Shown piece by piece: positions 18,192 to 27,840 of a stretch of 64,000 nucleotides of DNA. Made by a program: the position numbers and the translations under genes. The notes beneath the pieces were generated by a model, which saw nothing but the letters and a program-made list of their open reading frames with translations, did not search any database and was not told the origin of the DNA. Every line of letters begins with the position of its first letter. Position 1 is the first letter of the stretch. Origin of the DNA: Metabacillus niabensis (GTDB taxonomy: Bacteria > Bacillota > Bacilli > Bacillales > Bacillaceae); assembly GCF_020524345.1 (NCBI RefSeq), contig NZ_JAIVLH010000005.1, forward strand, positions 186,001 to 250,000. The letters run 5' to 3'.

Positions 18192-18208
18192 TGTGAATAA
18201 ATATACAA
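18192..18208 (+). promoter_or_regulatory. Candidate ARG box (AhrC/ArgR site) before rocF
   Basis: TGTGAATAAATATACAA resembles the B. subtilis ARG box as I recall it (CATGAATAAAAATKCAAK). It lies 64 bases before the rocF start, where AhrC activation of arginine catabolism would be expected. I found no sigma-54 type promoter (TTGGCAC...TTGCA) here. Confidence 0.4.
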
Positions 18209-18271
18209 AACAATGTCAAGTTGAGTCATCACTCACCTCTAAGATACAATAAAAAAAAGGGGGAGTGGGTT

Positions 18272-19177
18272 ATGAAAAAGCATATAACAATCATAGGGGC
18301 TCCTATGGATTTAGGGCAATCCAGACGAGGGGTTGATATGGGACCAAGTGCAATTCGCTATGCTGGCGTTGTAGAACGATTAGAAATGCTAGATTATGAG
18401 ATTCAAGATAAAGGGGATATTCAAATCGGAAGGCCCGGAAAAGATGAGGAAACTTCTGCCGGAAGTAATTTGAAATATTTACAGGCTGTTTCCAATGCTA
18501 GTCAAAAATTAGCAGAAGCTGTGGACGAAGTCGTAAAAAAGGGTTCGTTTCCACTCGTATTTGGTGGTGACCATAGCATTGCGATTGGGACACTTGCCGG
18601 AATTTCTAAACATTATCAAAATTTAGGTGTGATTTGGTATGATGCACACGGAGATTTAAATACAGGTGAAACATCACCTTCAGGAAATATACATGGCATG
18701 CCATTGGCAGTAAGTCTCGGAATTGGACACCCTGATTTAATAACAATTGCAGGTTATACGGAAAAAATAAAGCCGGAGAATATCGTCATTATTGGTGCGC
18801 GTTCATTGGATGAGGGAGAAAAAATACTTATCCGTGAAAAAGGAATTAGAGTATATACGATGCACGAAATTGATCGACTCGGGATGACAAAGGTAATGGA
18901 AGATGCAATCGCTTACTTGAAAAATAAAACAGATGGTGTTCATTTATCACTTGATTTGGATGGACTTGATCCGAGTGATGCGCCTGGTGTAGGTACTCCC
19001 GTTTTAGGGGGAATTAGTTACCGTGAAAGCCACTTAGCAATGGAAATTTTAGAAGAATCAAAAATGATTACATCAGCTGAATTTGTTGAGGTGAATCCGA
19101 TTTTGGATGAAAAAAATAAAACAGCTGAAGTGGCAGTTGCGTTAATGGGTTCACTATTTGGGGAAAAGCTTCTATAA
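18272..19177 (+). CDS. rocF: Arginase
   Basis: A 301-residue ureohydrolase that splits arginine into ornithine and urea. The binuclear manganese ligands are visible: His101 in GGDHSIAIG, Asp124/His126/Asp128 in DAHGDLNT, and the SLDLDGLDPSDAPGVGTP stretch. An in-frame ATG at 18221 has no ribosome site, while ATG 18272 follows AAGGGGGA at suitable distance and gives the family's usual length. The ornithine produced is the substrate of the next gene, 17 bases downstream. Confidence 0.95.
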   Translation: MKKHITIIGAPMDLGQSRRGVDMGPSAIRYAGVVERLEMLDYEIQDKGDIQIGRPGKDEETSAGSNLKYLQAVSNASQKLAEAVDEVVKKGSFPLVFGGDHSIAIGTLAGISKHYQNLGVIWYDAHGDLNTGETSPSGNIHGMPLAVSLGIGHPDLITIAGYTEKIKPENIVIIGARSLDEGEKILIREKGIRVYTMHEIDRLGMTKVMEDAIAYLKNKTDGVHLSLDLDGLDPSDAPGVGTPVLGGISYRESHLAMEILEESKMITSAEFVEVNPILDEKNKTAEVAVALMGSLFGEKLL

Positions 19178-19194
19178 AGTAAGGAGGAATGATG

Positions 19195-20388
19195 ATGAAA
19201 ACTAGATCAGAGCAAGTCATTGAGCAAACAAAACAATATGGAGCAAATAACTATCATCCTTTACCTATTGTTATTTCAAAAGCAGAAGGAGTTTGGGTGG
19301 AAGACCCTGAGGGAAATCGGTATATGGATATGCTTAGTGCTTATTCGGCAGTAAATCAAGGTCATCGTCATCCAAAGATTATTCAAGCCTTAAAAGATCA
19401 AGCTGACCGAGTGACCTTAACATCTCGTGCATTTCATAATGATCTACTTGGACCATGGTATGAACGAATTACCGGCCTAGCGAAAAAAGAAATGGCATTA
19501 CCGATGAATACTGGAGCTGAAGCAGTAGAAACAGCTGTGAAGGCAATTAGGCGATGGGGGTACCAGGTAAAAGGTATTTTAGAGAACAAAGCGGAAATCA
19601 TTGCATGTGAAGGGAATTTTCATGGTCGAACAATGACAGCAGTCTCCCTATCATCTGATGAAGAATACCGAAAAGGGTTTGGTCCGATGTTGCCTGGTAT
19701 TAAGACCATACCTTATGGAGATATACAGGCTTTAAAGGCAGCTATCACACCCAATACGGCGGGTTTTCTTTTCGAACCAATTCAAGGTGAGGCGGGAATT
19801 AATATACCACCATCAGGCTTTCTGAAAGAAGCTTCTGAATTATGTAAAGCAAATAATATTTTATTTGTCGCAGATGAAATTCAAGCAGGTTTAGGACGCT
19901 CAGGAAAATTATTTGCCTGTGATTGGGAAGGGGTCATACCTGATATGTACATTTTGGGTAAGGCGCTTGGTGGTGGTGTGTTTCCTATATCATGTGTGGT
20001 AGCGAACCGGGATGTTCTGGGAGTGTTTAACCCCGGGTCTCATGGGTCAACATTTGGAGGAAACCCATTAGCCTGTGCGGTATCACTTGCATCACTTGAT
20101 GTTATGGAAGATGAAAAACTAGTCGAACGCTCTTTAGAATTGGGTATATATTTTTTGGAAAAATTAAAGGAAATAAAGAACCCGTTTATTAAGGAGGTAA
20201 GAGGTAGAGGACTGTTTATTGGTGTTGAACTAACGGAACCTGCTCGTGGCTATTGTGAGAAGCTTAAAGAAAAGGGACTGTTATGTAAAGAAACACACGA
20301 CACGGTTATCCGCTTTGCTCCACCATTAGTCATAACAAAAGAAGAGCTTGATTGGGCAATCGAAAGAATAAAGCAAGTCTTAGCATAA
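19195..20388 (+). CDS. rocD: Ornithine aminotransferase
   Basis: A 397-residue PLP-dependent class III aminotransferase converting ornithine to glutamate semialdehyde. The PLP site has [24 protein letters not shown] and the Schiff-base Lys in [11 protein letters not shown]. Three tandem ATGs lie at 19189, 19192 and 19195. AAGGAGG at 19181-19187 is best spaced for the third. It forms a two-gene arginine catabolic operon with rocF and ends at a terminator. The usual downstream steps (RocA) and permeases (RocE) are not in the window. Confidence 0.94.
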   Translation: MKTRSEQVIEQTKQYGANNYHPLPIVISKAEGVWVEDPEGNRYMDMLSAYSAVNQGHRHPKIIQALKDQADRVTLTSRAFHNDLLGPWYERITGLAKKEMALPMNTGAEAVETAVKAIRRWGYQVKGILENKAEIIACEGNFHGRTMTAVSLSSDEEYRKGFGPMLPGIKTIPYGDIQALKAAITPNTAGFLFEPIQGEAGINIPPSGFLKEASELCKANNILFVADEIQAGLGRSGKLFACDWEGVIPDMYILGKALGGGVFPISCVVANRDVLGVFNPGSHGSTFGGNPLACAVSLASLDVMEDEKLVERSLELGIYFLEKLKEIKNPFIKEVRGRGLFIGVELTEPARGYCEKLKEKGLLCKETHDTVIRFAPPLVITKEELDWAIERIKQVLA

Positions 20389-20402
20389 TTGATTCACTTT
20401 CC

Positions 20403-20440
20403 AGGGATGGTCTTCAATAGTAGGACTGTCCCTATTTTTT
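20403..20440 (+). terminator. Terminator after rocD
   Basis: Stem AGGGATGGTC/GACTGTCCCT (20403-20412 with 20424-20433, one G-U pair), then A and seven T. Confidence 0.82.
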
Positions 20441-20565
20441 TATAATCTATTATTAAATCAGCAATCAATTGATTGACACATCTTAATTGGGGTACCATAC
20501 TACAAATTAATCAGTTAAAGGAGCTAATAAAAATTGTCCAACTCTATGAGAAAGATTGATTTTAT

Positions 20566-20817
20566 ATGAAAATCATTCACCATTCCTATAAAAGAAGAGG
20601 TCAAATTGAGTTTATGTTCGAAGAATTTCCTCATTCTAAAGTAGTGTTTTCTCCTATAAAGAATTACTATTTTATTAGAACTGTACGGTGGAATCGGGAA
20701 GATCCTGTTGTTACACGAAGGGATTTAGAAAAAATGGAACTTGAAGTAAATGAGTTTTTAGGGAGCATTGAATGTTATAAACAACGTAAAGCCTATAAAA
20801 GCTTTGTGAATCATTAA
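20566..20817 (+). CDS. Small hypothetical protein
   Basis: An 83-residue basic protein that I do not recognise. It has many Lys/Arg/His residues, a central FPHSKVVFSPIKNYYFIRTVRWN and a final predicted helix. No strong ribosome site is visible before the ATG, though a terminator-like hairpin follows it, which favours a real gene. It has no link to neighbours. Confidence 0.4.
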   Translation: MKIIHHSYKRRGQIEFMFEEFPHSKVVFSPIKNYYFIRTVRWNREDPVVTRRDLEKMELEVNEFLGSIECYKQRKAYKSFVNH

Positions 20818-20865
20818 TAGATTGTAATGATTGATGTAGAAGGATAAAAGTTGTGTTTTACAGCG

Positions 20866-20902
20866 GAAGACCAGATGAAAGAGGATCTAGTCTTCTTTTT
20901 TT
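20866..20902 (+). terminator. Terminator after the small hypothetical gene
   Basis: Stem GAAGACCAGAT with ATCTAGTCTTC (one mismatch), followed by seven T. Confidence 0.7.
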
Positions 20903-21195
20903 ATTGTAAAAACCGCTATGCAGGAATACCTATTTTTAATATCAAATGATGAATCTAAATGCCTGGTTTTATCAGAAGGAAATTGTGAAAATATTACCGT
21001 AGACTTTGAAAATATTAGGATAAAAGTTTCCTTTTTATTTACATTTTGGTTTAAACCTGTATTTATCCGGGTAGATATGATATTGGTATATAGTAGAAAT
21101 TTACAGGATATGTTTTTCTATCCAATTGATTTTTGGGTACTCACAATTTAAATAGATGAATACCGAAATATAAACTAGTTAAGGAGAGGAAGTAA
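20903..21195 (+). other. Leader region of the type VII operon, no convincing gene
   Basis: A 77-codon frame (20918-21151) exists but has no ribosome site and a hydrophobic, AT-driven composition, so I do not call it. TTGATT (21126-21131) and TAAATA (21149-21154), 17 bases apart, are a weak possible promoter for yukE. Confidence 0.4.
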
Positions 21196-21489
21196 ATGTC
21201 TGGAATTATTCGTGTTACCCCTGCAGAGTTAGTGAGCATGGCCAACCGTTACTCTAGTGAAAGCAGCCAAGTAGGAGAGCAAGTTTCTCGTCTTGATACA
21301 ATGATCCGTGAGCTTGAAGGTATGTGGGAAGGTGAATCAAGCAGAGCATTCAGTGAACAATATCAGTCTTTAAGACCATCATTCATCCAAATGCAACAAC
21401 TGCTTGAGGACATCTCAACTCAGCTTAACAGCACATCTAAAGCACTTGAAGACGCTGATCAGCAAATTGCTAGTCAAATTAGAGGATAA
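21196..21489 (+). CDS. yukE: WXG100 protein YukE (EsxA-like), type VII secretion substrate
   Basis: A 97-residue helical-hairpin protein with the defining turn WEG (Trp44-Gly46) at its centre. It is the founding secreted substrate and core partner of the Yuk/Ess type VII secretion system; it dimerises and needs the EssC ATPase for export. The ribosome site AAGGAG is 10 bases upstream. It is separated from yukD by 288 bases carrying a hairpin-rich repeat, unlike the tight spacing usual in this operon. Confidence 0.95.
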   Translation: MSGIIRVTPAELVSMANRYSSESSQVGEQVSRLDTMIRELEGMWEGESSRAFSEQYQSLRPSFIQMQQLLEDISTQLNSTSKALEDADQQIASQIRG

Positions 21490-21499
21490 TGAAACAAAA

Positions 21500-21710
21500 G
21501 CGGAAGTGCCTTGTTTAGCCCCGACAAGCATAAGACGCAAGCGAATAGAAGACGTGCTCTTTGTCTTCAATTCGTTTGTGGCTTATGACCTCGAGGGGCT
21601 CTAGGCACTGGCAGTCTAAGAACGCGACGTCCTGTCGCAACAACTGCACTTGCACATCCTGTGCTTCGGAGCTGGATGTCAACGAGCACGTTATATAGCT
21701 CATAGACGAA
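21500..21710. repeat. Hairpin-rich mobile-repeat-like element between yukE and yukD
   Basis: A long imperfect palindrome spans 21505-21609: AGTGCCT pairs with AGGCACT, AGCCCC with GGGGCT, CATAAG with CTTATG, and CGAATAGAAGAC with GTCTTCAATTCG. It is followed by two mini-hairpins with matching loops, GCGAC-GTCCT-GTCGC (21624-21638) and GCAC-ATCCT-GTGC (21652-21664). Base composition is much richer in G+C than the neighbourhood and there is no coding frame. It resembles dispersed non-coding repeats that I recall from Bacillaceae genomes. No second copy is in this window. Confidence 0.7.
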
Positions 21711-21728
21711 ATTTCCTAAGAAAAAAGC

Positions 21729-21756
21729 AGGGGCGCTCTTTAACGGACGCGCTCCT
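21729..21756 (+). other. Hairpin just before the yukD ribosome site
   Basis: AGGGGCGC (21729-21736) pairs with GCGCTCCT (21749-21756), one G-U. It ends 5 bases before the yukD Shine-Dalgarno GAGGTGA. It might be a degenerate terminator or a translation-modulating structure. Confidence 0.5.
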
Positions 21757-21777
21757 TCCTTATGAGGTGACACGTGA

Positions 21778-22017
21778 ATGTACATAGAAATCACAATTGA
21801 CCTAAAAAACTACCAACAAGAAAGCTTTGATATCAGATTATCTAATTATCATTCTGTCAAAAAATTAATCGATATTGTCTGGCAAGCAAAAAGTTTGACT
21901 GAGCCGCCAAGACAAGGTGCATGGGTAAGAGTAGTTAATAAACAAATGGTAATTCAAGGCGCAGAACGACTTCTTGATGCAGGAATACGAACAGGAGACA
22001 GAATTGAAATCTTATAA
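21778..22017 (+). CDS. yukD: YukD, ubiquitin-like type VII secretion protein
   Basis: A 79-residue protein with a ubiquitin-like beta-grasp pattern (YIEITIDLKNY at the start and TGDRIEIL at the end). It is a cytosolic component of the Bacillus Yuk system (EsaB family) and is not known to be conjugated. The ribosome site is GAGGTGA. The next gene starts 13 bases downstream. Confidence 0.9.
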   Translation: MYIEITIDLKNYQQESFDIRLSNYHSVKKLIDIVWQAKSLTEPPRQGAWVRVVNKQMVIQGAERLLDAGIRTGDRIEIL

Positions 22018-22030
22018 AGGAGAATTAGGC

Positions 22031-23347
22031 ATGTCAACAGAAAACAATCATACCTCATATCTAACAAAGCAACTGGAAGCTATTATCACTCGTAAAGAGC
22101 GGAACATGACATTCACTTTTCAGAAGGAAAAAGTGAAATTAGATAATCCTGCAGAAATCTCCTTTCTAACTGAATTAAATCCTACGATTGCAAAGGACAT
22201 AGTGATGAAGGACGATGAGCTCACCATCAAATACAAACTCCCTAATACCTATTCTTTTCTCCTTTCCCAATTGAAACGATTAGATGAGAAAGAGCGATTT
22301 GTTCTTGCCTATAAAATCGTGCAGTCAGTGATGAGTCACAACCTTTCGAGAATCCATCTTGTTGTGTGTCCTGAAAATATCGTTGTGGACCAAGGGCTAC
22401 ATACTTATTTTCTTCATTATGGAGTAAAAGAAAGTCTACCTCCTTATGAATATACTGAAGAAAAATTTCTTCAGGAGGTAAAGGCTACTGTTGCTTCTGC
22501 TGTGGATACAACGTATACATTCGATCAATACGTCCAGTTTTCTCAAACACTAAAGCTTTCATCATTAGTGAAAAAAATCATGGAAGCAAAGGAATACCAA
22601 GACTTACTTGACATAATCGATGATGAAATTCAAAGAGTTAACCATGAAAAATCACTTAAAATGACTGTTAATAAGAAAACATGGAAGCTAAATCGATATG
22701 TGTTAATTGGAATTACTTTATTGTTTATTCCGGCCTTTATGTACAGTTTGTATTCATTATTTTCATTGCAACCAAAGCAAGCTAGCTTTATTCAAGCACA
22801 GGAAATGTTTTTGAGAAATAACTTTAGTGAGGTTGTAACAGAACTTCAGCCGTATAGCATTGGAGAAATGCCAAAGGTGACTCAATACCAACTGTCCTTA
22901 TCGTATATTGTGAATGAATCATTAACAGAAGATCAGAAAGAAACGGTTCGTAACACCATTACTTTACAAACTGATCCTCAATATTATGAATATTGGATTC
23001 GAATTGGCCGTGGTGAAGCTGAAGATGCACTTGATATTGCAAGATTTCTGGAGGATCGCGACCTTATCTTATTTGGATTATTAAAGCATAAAGAACAATT
23101 AAAGTCAGATGATAGTTTAGATCGAGAGGAAAGAGAGCAAGCATTAGCTGACATAGAAAACGAAATAAAGGAATATCAGCAAGAAGCAGAAGAGGCGGAA
23201 CTTGCAGATGAAGAACAAGATCAGCCTGTATCGAATTCAGTTGAAGAAGAAACTCTAAGCTCTGAAACTGAACAGACTGAACAAAATACAAAGCAGCCAA
23301 CACAGACAAAACAAGAAAGCACACAAGAGCAAACAAAAACGGAGTAA
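22031..23347 (+). CDS. yukC: YukC/EssB, membrane pseudokinase of type VII secretion
   Basis: A 438-residue protein. The cytoplasmic pseudokinase domain covers about residues 30-205. A single TM is at about 220-243 (YVLIGITLLFIPAFMYSLYSLF). The C-terminal extracellular helical part ends in a Glu/Gln/Thr-rich tail. EssB bridges the EssC ATPase and the EsaA/YueB channel protein. A longer frame opens at 21974, but ATG 22031 follows AAAGGAGA correctly and starts MSTENN. Confidence 0.92.
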   Translation: MSTENNHTSYLTKQLEAIITRKERNMTFTFQKEKVKLDNPAEISFLTELNPTIAKDIVMKDDELTIKYKLPNTYSFLLSQLKRLDEKERFVLAYKIVQSVMSHNLSRIHLVVCPENIVVDQGLHTYFLHYGVKESLPPYEYTEEKFLQEVKATVASAVDTTYTFDQYVQFSQTLKLSSLVKKIMEAKEYQDLLDIIDDEIQRVNHEKSLKMTVNKKTWKLNRYVLIGITLLFIPAFMYSLYSLFSLQPKQASFIQAQEMFLRNNFSEVVTELQPYSIGEMPKVTQYQLSLSYIVNESLTEDQKETVRNTITLQTDPQYYEYWIRIGRGEAEDALDIARFLEDRDLILFGLLKHKEQLKSDDSLDREEREQALADIENEIKEYQQEAEEAELADEEQDQPVSNSVEEETLSSETEQTEQNTKQPTQTKQESTQEQTKTE

Positions 23348-23386
23348 TAGAATTGTCTAATGAATGAAATAACAGGTGGTGATTAT

Positions 23387-26300
23387 ATGGCGACGCTTTG
23401 GGTTTTTACGAAGCATACATACCAGGAAGTTCAACTAAATAAAGGTCCAAAACAACATATAACAATTGGTCCAAGCAAAGAGCATACAGTTACCATTCCG
23501 AGTATATCAAATACTTTTTTTGTAAGGTCTCAAGATGGTCAATATTTGTTGAGAAATGATGTGGATCAGTTTGAGACGAAATTGGAACATAAAAAGGATT
23601 ATTTAATCAATGACGCTGGAGAGAAACTTAGAATTTACTTTGCATCATCTTTGAAAAGAAAAACCTACTATGTGGGACATTTAAAAGAAGTATCTTTTTC
23701 TACCTTTAATCAAAGCACAAGCTTTTATAAGAAATATGATCTTGAAACTTCTTTTTCTCTTATACAGCAATCAAATGGATTTCAGCTATCAAGTCTAAAT
23801 GGTGAGTTATTTAAAAATGGTCAAAAAATTGAGATACCAAGTTTATTAGAAACTGGCGATATAATCATGTGGGCATCGATGAAAATAACCTTACTTGAAG
23901 AGGATTTTATTCAAATCGAAAGTCCGGAAACCTATCAAACAAGGTTACCTGAGGCAATTATCCCTTTATCAGAAATGAGAAAAAAATATCCGGCCTATCG
24001 AAGAACACCTCGTATGGTATATGATTTGCCGGATGAGAAGGTACAGCTATCTTTTCCAACACAAGATTCTCAAGGGTCAAATCGGAGCTTGTGGTTAATT
24101 ATTTTGCCTCCACTTGTGATGCTGATCGTCATGGGACTTGTCGCATTTTTAATACCAAGAGGCATTTTCATCATTGTTTCATTAGTGATGTTTATGACGA
24201 CGCTTGTGACTTCAACGGTCCAATACTTTAAAGATAGAGGAAATCAGAAAAAATCAAAGGAACGTCGTAAACGAATTTATTCGAACTATTTACATTCGAA
24301 AAGACAAGAGCTTCAGCAACTTGCTGATAAGCAAAAAGACGTGCTTGAATTCCATTTTCCTGCATTTGAAAGAATGAAATATTTAACAACTCAACTGTCA
24401 GATAGGCTATGGGAAAGAACGATGGAAAGTCCTGACTTTCTCCAATTTCGTCTTGGGACAGGAACAGTTCAAGCGAGCTACACGATTTCTTCTTCTGCTT
24501 CAGATATGTCCAATCGTGAAATGGATGAGTTGCTCGAAGAATCCCAAAAACTAGAAAGAGCATACAAAAACCTTTCGGACCTACCGATTACAGCCAATTT
24601 ATCTGAGGGAGCAATTGGATTAATCGGGAAAGACCGTGTATTAAAGAATGAGCTACATCAACTAGTTGGTCAAATGGCCTTTTTTCATAGCTACCATGAC
24701 CTAAGGTTTGTGTTTATCTTTGATGAACAAGAATACAAGGAATGGGAGTGGATGAAGTGGCTGCCACATTTTCAATTGGCAGGATCCCATGCCAAAGGAT
24801 TTATCTATAATGAAAAAACAAGGGATCAGTTATTATCTTCTCTTTACGAAATGGTAAGAGAGAGGGATCTTGAAGAAGAAAAAGAGAAAATAAGATTTTC
24901 TCCACATTATGTGTTTATTGTTACAAACCAACAGCTAATTTCTGATCATGTCATATTAGAGTATCTGGAAGGAAATCATCAGCATCTAGGGATTTCGGTT
25001 ATTTTTGCAGCAGAAGCAAAGGAAAGCTTATCAGATAATATTCACACACTTATTCGTTATATCAATGATGAACAAGGAGATATATTAATTCAACAGAAAA
25101 AAGCAGTTAAAATTCCATTTGTATTGGATGATCACAATAGATCTGATAATGAAATGTATGCAAGGATGCTGCGAACGCTTGATCATCAAACAGGGATGAC
25201 AAACTCGATTCCGGACTCTGTTTCCTTTTTGGAAATGATGAATGTGAAAAATGTTGATCAGCTTCCAATTGAACAAAATTGGCTAACAAGAGAGTCATCG
25301 AAATCATTAGGTGTTCCAGTTGGATTAAAAGGAAAAGCAGAAACCGTTGATTTGAACCTCCATGAGAAAGCACATGGACCACATGGGCTATTAGCAGGGA
25401 CAACAGGTTCAGGGAAAAGTGAGTTCTTACAAACATATATATTGTCACTTGCTGTCCATTTTCATCCACATGAAGTAGCCTTTCTTCTTATCGATTACAA
25501 GGGTGGTGGAATGGCACAACCGTTTAAAAATATGCCGCATCTTCTTGGGACCATTACGAATATTGAAGGAAGTAAAAACTTCAGTATGCGGGCCCTTGCT
25601 TCTATTAAAAGTGAGCTAAAAAGACGTCAGCGCTTATTTGACCAACATAGTGTGACACATATTAATGATTACACAAGACTTTATAAAAGTGGAAAAGCAG
25701 AACTGGCATTGCCACACCTGTTTTTAATCTCTGATGAATTTGCCGAACTGAAAGCCGAAGAACCTGATTTTATTAAGGAATTAGTCAGTGCTGCACGTAT
25801 AGGAAGAAGCTTGGGTGTCCATCTTATTCTTGCTACCCAAAAGCCTGGTGGTGTTATTGATAACCAGATTTGGAGTAATGCACGTTTCAGAGTTGCATTA
25901 AAGGTTCAGAATACAGAGGATAGCCGGGAGATTCTAAAGAATGGTGATGCAGCTTCTATTACACAAACAGGTCGTGGATATTTGCAGGTTGGAAACAACG
26001 AAGTATATGAACTATTTCAATCTGCATGGAGTGGAGCACCATATCATGAGGAAGAATCTCTTGATATCGAGGATGAAATCGCGATTGTTACAGACCTTGG
26101 ATTAATTCCGCTTTCCGAGGTAACGGTTCAAGATCATAAGCAAAAAGAAGTTCTAAGTGAAATTGCCGTTATTGTTTCAAAAATAAACGAGTTACAAGAA
26201 AAATTAGAGCTGAAAAAATTACAAAGTCCTTGGTTGCCGCCACTGCCAGCTCGACTATACCCAGTCAAGCAAAAGGAACCAAGAGATAAAGAGAGTATTA

Positions 26301-27838
26301 TGTTTGCTCGCATTGATGAACCGGAAAAACAAAGCCAATCTGATTATTCATATAACGTATTAGAAGATGGAAACATCGGGATATTCGGTTCCGCTGGTTA
26401 TGGTAAGACAAGTACAATGCAAACATTACTGCTAGGTATGGCAAAAGCATTTACTCCAAAAGAAGTTCATTTTTATTTAATGGACTTTGGAAATGGTGGG
26501 TTATTACCTTTAAGGCAGCTCCCGCATACAGCAGATTATTTTCTGTTGGATCAGGTGCGAAAAATTGAGAAATTCATGAAAATTCTAAAAGACGAAGTGG
26601 CAAGCAGGAAGAAGCTCTTCCAAAAGAAAGAGGTAAGCTCAATTAAAATGTACAATGCCCTAAGTGAAGAGCAACTTCCGCTCATTTACTTAGTTGTTGA
26701 TAATTTTGACCTCGTCAAGGAAGAAATGCTTGATCTGGAGCAGCAACTGAATACTTTTGCACGTGATGGGCAATCATTAGGTATTTATATCATGCTGACA
26801 GCAACACGAATTAACTCTGTTCGTCAATCGTTGATGAATAACTTACAAACAAAAATTGTCCATTACCTAATGGACCAAACAGAAGCTTACACAATGTTGG
26901 GACGATTACCATTTGCTCCTGAATCAATATCGGGAAGAGCAATCGTGAAGAAGGATGAAGCATTCTTTTCGCAAGTATATCTTCCAGTTGAAGGAAAAGA
27001 TGATTTTGAGCAGATGGAAAACGTGAAGAAATTAGTGCAGTATCTAAAAGATGATTATATTCATGTTGAGAAACCTGCTCCTGTACCGATGCTTCCGACT
27101 GAACTAACGATGGCCAATTTTGCTGCTTATATAGAAGGAAAAGAGGGCTTACTACCAATAGGTTTACATGAGGAAACAGTTAAGCCCGTTTATGTCAACC
27201 TTACTAGGTCTAAGCACTGTCTTGTACTCGGTCAAGCGCAAAAAGGTAAAACAAATACATTAAAGACATTTATTCATACTGCATTGGAGCAACAATTGGA
27301 ACATGTTGCAATCTTTGATTCCATTGATCGAGGTTTATCTGCTTATATTGGAGATGACAGACTCGTTTACTTGGAAGGTAAGGATCACGTAGCATCCTGG
27401 ATTGAAGCGATTGAAAAAGCAATGGTAGATAGAGAAGCCAATTACCAGCGATTGATTCAACAAGGAAAACCATTGAAGGCTAATCAGCCTGTGTTACTCA
27501 TTGTGGATGGATACGCAAATTTCCTGCAAAAGCTTGATAATCCCCTGCAAGATAAACTTGTTCGATTGATGAAAAATTACAGCCATTTAGGCTTTAACAT
27601 CATTGTATCCGGCAGCAACAATGAATTAACAAAAGGATATGATCCACTAACACTTGAAATAAAACAAATTCGTCAAGCAGTCGTGTTAATGAAAAAATCA
27701 GAACAAACGATGTTCACTCTTACATATGACCGGAAGGAACCGGAAATTCAACCGGGCTACGGCTATTATGTTGAAAATGGAAAAGAACAAAGCATTCAAA
27801 TTCCGCTTGTTCATGTAGAACGGAAGGTGCAAATATAA
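23387..27838 (+). CDS. yukBA: YukBA/EssC, FtsK/SpoIIIE-type ATPase motor of type VII secretion
   Basis: A 1483-residue protein, one uninterrupted frame equivalent to the fused B. subtilis YukBA. N-terminal FHA-like modules cover about 1-190, two TMs about 235-280, then three ATPase domains: Walker A GTTGSGKSE at about 671, GSAGYGKTS at about 1001 and GQAQKGKTN at about 1282. The first keeps DYKGGG and a Walker B LISDEFAEL, so it is probably the active motor. The third has a less canonical P-loop. Of two in-frame ATGs (23360, 23387) only the second has a ribosome-like GGTGGTG upstream. Confidence 0.95.
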   Translation: MATLWVFTKHTYQEVQLNKGPKQHITIGPSKEHTVTIPSISNTFFVRSQDGQYLLRNDVDQFETKLEHKKDYLINDAGEKLRIYFASSLKRKTYYVGHLKEVSFSTFNQSTSFYKKYDLETSFSLIQQSNGFQLSSLNGELFKNGQKIEIPSLLETGDIIMWASMKITLLEEDFIQIESPETYQTRLPEAIIPLSEMRKKYPAYRRTPRMVYDLPDEKVQLSFPTQDSQGSNRSLWLIILPPLVMLIVMGLVAFLIPRGIFIIVSLVMFMTTLVTSTVQYFKDRGNQKKSKERRKRIYSNYLHSKRQELQQLADKQKDVLEFHFPAFERMKYLTTQLSDRLWERTMESPDFLQFRLGTGTVQASYTISSSASDMSNREMDELLEESQKLERAYKNLSDLPITANLSEGAIGLIGKDRVLKNELHQLVGQMAFFHSYHDLRFVFIFDEQEYKEWEWMKWLPHFQLAGSHAKGFIYNEKTRDQLLSSLYEMVRERDLEEEKEKIRFSPHYVFIVTNQQLISDHVILEYLEGNHQHLGISVIFAAEAKESLSDNIHTLIRYINDEQGDILIQQKKAVKIPFVLDDHNRSDNEMYARMLRTLDHQTGMTNSIPDSVSFLEMMNVKNVDQLPIEQNWLTRESSKSLGVPVGLKGKAETVDLNLHEKAHGPHGLLAGTTGSGKSEFLQTYILSLAVHFHPHEVAFLLIDYKGGGMAQPFKNMPHLLGTITNIEGSKNFSMRALASIKSELKRRQRLFDQHSVTHINDYTRLYKSGKAELALPHLFLISDEFAELKAEEPDFIKELVSAARIGRSLGVHLILATQKPGGVIDNQIWSNARFRVALKVQNTEDSREILKNGDAASITQTGRGYLQVGNNEVYELFQSAWSGAPYHEEESLDIEDEIAIVTDLGLIPLSEVTVQDHKQKEVLSEIAVIVSKINELQEKLELKKLQSPWLPPLPARLYPVKQKEPRDKESIMFARIDEPEKQSQSDYSYNVLEDGNIGIFGSAGYGKTSTMQTLLLGMAKAFTPKEVHFYLMDFGNGGLLPLRQLPHTADYFLLDQVRKIEKFMKILKDEVASRKKLFQKKEVSSIKMYNALSEEQLPLIYLVVDNFDLVKEEMLDLEQQLNTFARDGQSLGIYIMLTATRINSVRQSLMNNLQTKIVHYLMDQTEAYTMLGRLPFAPESISGRAIVKKDEAFFSQVYLPVEGKDDFEQMENVKKLVQYLKDDYIHVEKPAPVPMLPTELTMANFAAYIEGKEGLLPIGLHEETVKPVYVNLTRSKHCLVLGQAQKGKTNTLKTFIHTALEQQLEHVAIFDSIDRGLSAYIGDDRLVYLEGKDHVASWIEAIEKAMVDREANYQRLIQQGKPLKANQPVLLIVDGYANFLQKLDNPLQDKLVRLMKNYSHLGFNIIVSGSNNELTKGYDPLTLEIKQIRQAVVLMKKSEQTMFTLTYDRKEPEIQPGYGYYVENGKEQSIQIPLVHVERKVQI

Positions 27839-27840
27839 GT

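Noticed and set aside
20918-21151. A 77-codon frame between the small hypothetical gene and yukE
   Set aside because: No ribosome site, it begins right after a terminator, and its composition looks like translated AT-rich intergenic DNA.
21515-21794. Minus-strand frames across the yukE-yukD repeat
   Set aside because: They follow from the palindromic repeat sequence and differ in each arm; no ribosome site or conserved protein pattern.
24228-24563. Minus-strand frames inside yukBA and yueB
   Set aside because: They mirror coding sequence of real genes, have no ribosome sites and no protein-like motifs.
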